This document shows, piece after piece, positions 63,301-64,000 of a stretch of 64,000 bases of DNA (position 1 is the first letter of the stretch; each line of letters begins with the position of its first letter). Position numbers and translations under genes: made by a program. The notes below the pieces were generated by a model that did not search any database, was not told where the DNA came from, and saw only the letters and a list, made by a program, of their open reading frames with translations. The stretch comes from Branchinecta lynchi (taxonomy: Eukaryota; Arthropoda; Branchiopoda; Anostraca; Branchinectidae). The stretch covers positions 62,001 to 126,000 of the forward strand of contig JAKZAP010000062.1 in the NCBI GenBank assembly GCA_023053575.1, written 5' to 3'.

Positions 63301-64000
63301 ACAAACCTTGTGAGAAAACCAACCTTGTGGGAAAACCAACCTTGTGGGGAAACAAACCTTTCGGGAAAACCAACCTTGTGGGAAAACCAACCTTTGGGAA
63401 AACAAACCTTGTGGGAAAACAAACCTTGTGGGGAAACAAACCTAGTGGGAAAACCAACCTTGGGAGAAAACAAAGCTTGTGGGAAAACAAACCTTGTGGG
63501 AAAACCAACCTAGTGGGAAAAACAACCTAGTGGGAAGACAAACCTTGTGAGAAAACAAACCTTGTGGGAAAACCAACCTTATGGGGAAAGCAACCCTGCG
63601 GGAAAACCAACCTTGTGGGAAAACCAATCTTGTGGGAAAGCGAACCTTTTGGGAAAACCAACACAGTGGGAAAACAAAGCTTGTGGGAAAACAAACCTTG
63701 TGGGAAAACCAACCTAGTGGGAAAAACAACCTAGTGGAAAAACCAACCTTGTGAGAAAACAAACCTTGTGGGAAAACCAACCGTATGGGGAAAGCAACCC
63801 TGCGGGAAAACCAACCTTGTGGGAAAACCAACCTTGTGGGAAAGCGAACCTTTTGGGAAAACCAACACAGTGGGAAAACAAACCTTGTGGGAAAACCAAC
63901 CTTGCGGGAAAGCGAACCTTTTGGGAAAACCAACACAGTGGGAAAACAAACCTTGTGGGAAAACCAACCTTGCGGGAAAACCAACCTTGGGGGAAAACAA
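57377..64000 (+). repeat. Higher-order duplication, offset 4,669 bp
   Basis: About 57,377-59,331 recurs at about 62,046-64,000, where the window ends, so the copy may extend further. Shared rare features are GGAAGGCGAACC, GGGAGAAC, AACCATTTGGG, GTGTAAAAAAC, the 14-bp shortened unit GTGAAAAAC, AACCCTACGGG, the shortened CCTTTGGGAAAAC and AACCGTATGGGG. I saw no differences in the parts I compared, which suggests one of the youngest duplications here. Confidence 0.8.

Larger units (their letters stand above)
52946..64000 (+). repeat. 17-bp satellite array, forward orientation, segment 3
   Basis: Forward units resume after the inverted segment and continue past the end of the window. Unit variants are the same set, with AAGACAAACC, CTAGTGGAAAAACC and CTAGTTGGAAAAAC units frequent here. 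No gene or unique sequence was seen. Confidence 0.96.

Noticed and set aside
1..64000. Telomeric repeat or G-quadruplex array
   Set aside because: The unit is 17 bp and is not a known telomere motif. GGG tracts are separated by about 14 bases, longer than typical quadruplex loops.

Overview
This is eukaryotic nuclear DNA, most likely from an animal. No bacterial or viral genes are visible. Apart from one transposon of about 1 kb, the whole 64 kb is a satellite built from a 17-bp unit (consensus AAAACAAACCTTGTGGG), roughly 3,700 units, and the array runs off both ends of the window. The long reading frames on both strands are by-products of this unit: neither strand of the consensus contains a stop codon in any register, so I annotate none of them as genes.

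Layout: 1-42,272 is array in the forward orientation. 42,273-43,314 is a 1,042-bp internally deleted hAT transposon, with imperfect terminal inverted repeats, subterminal repeats, a perfect 8-bp target duplication (GGGAAAAC), a decayed BED-finger N-terminus and an intact-looking hAT C-terminal dimerisation segment, both on the minus strand. 43,315-50,829 is forward array. About 50,830-52,945 is array in the opposite orientation. About 52,946-64,000 is forward array again.

Within the array, unit variants occur in a fixed order, and blocks of them recur as higher-order repeats. Examples are 186 bp x3 near 4.4 kb and larger copies at offsets of 1,697, 2,877, 4,296, 1,870, 2,311, 6,355, 3,622, 1,190 and 4,669 bp. 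Many offsets are exact or near multiples of 17. A 23-bp unit variant is confined to the first 23.3 kb, so different parts of the array have separate amplification histories. Between about 27.57 and 32.47 kb the array carries dozens of one-base G or A gains that its otherwise matching copies lack. This looks like unpolished sequence rather than biology.

The most interesting points are: the transposon with matching empty sites elsewhere in the array; the inverted segment that forms 0.75-kb inverted arms; three short perfect hairpins resembling template-switch scars; and the fact that the commonest unit spells the CSL/RBPJ motif TGTGGGAA while its CpG variant spells the E2F motif GCGGGAAA. I see no functional multi-gene system in this window. 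Distances and boundaries were read by eye, without alignment software.
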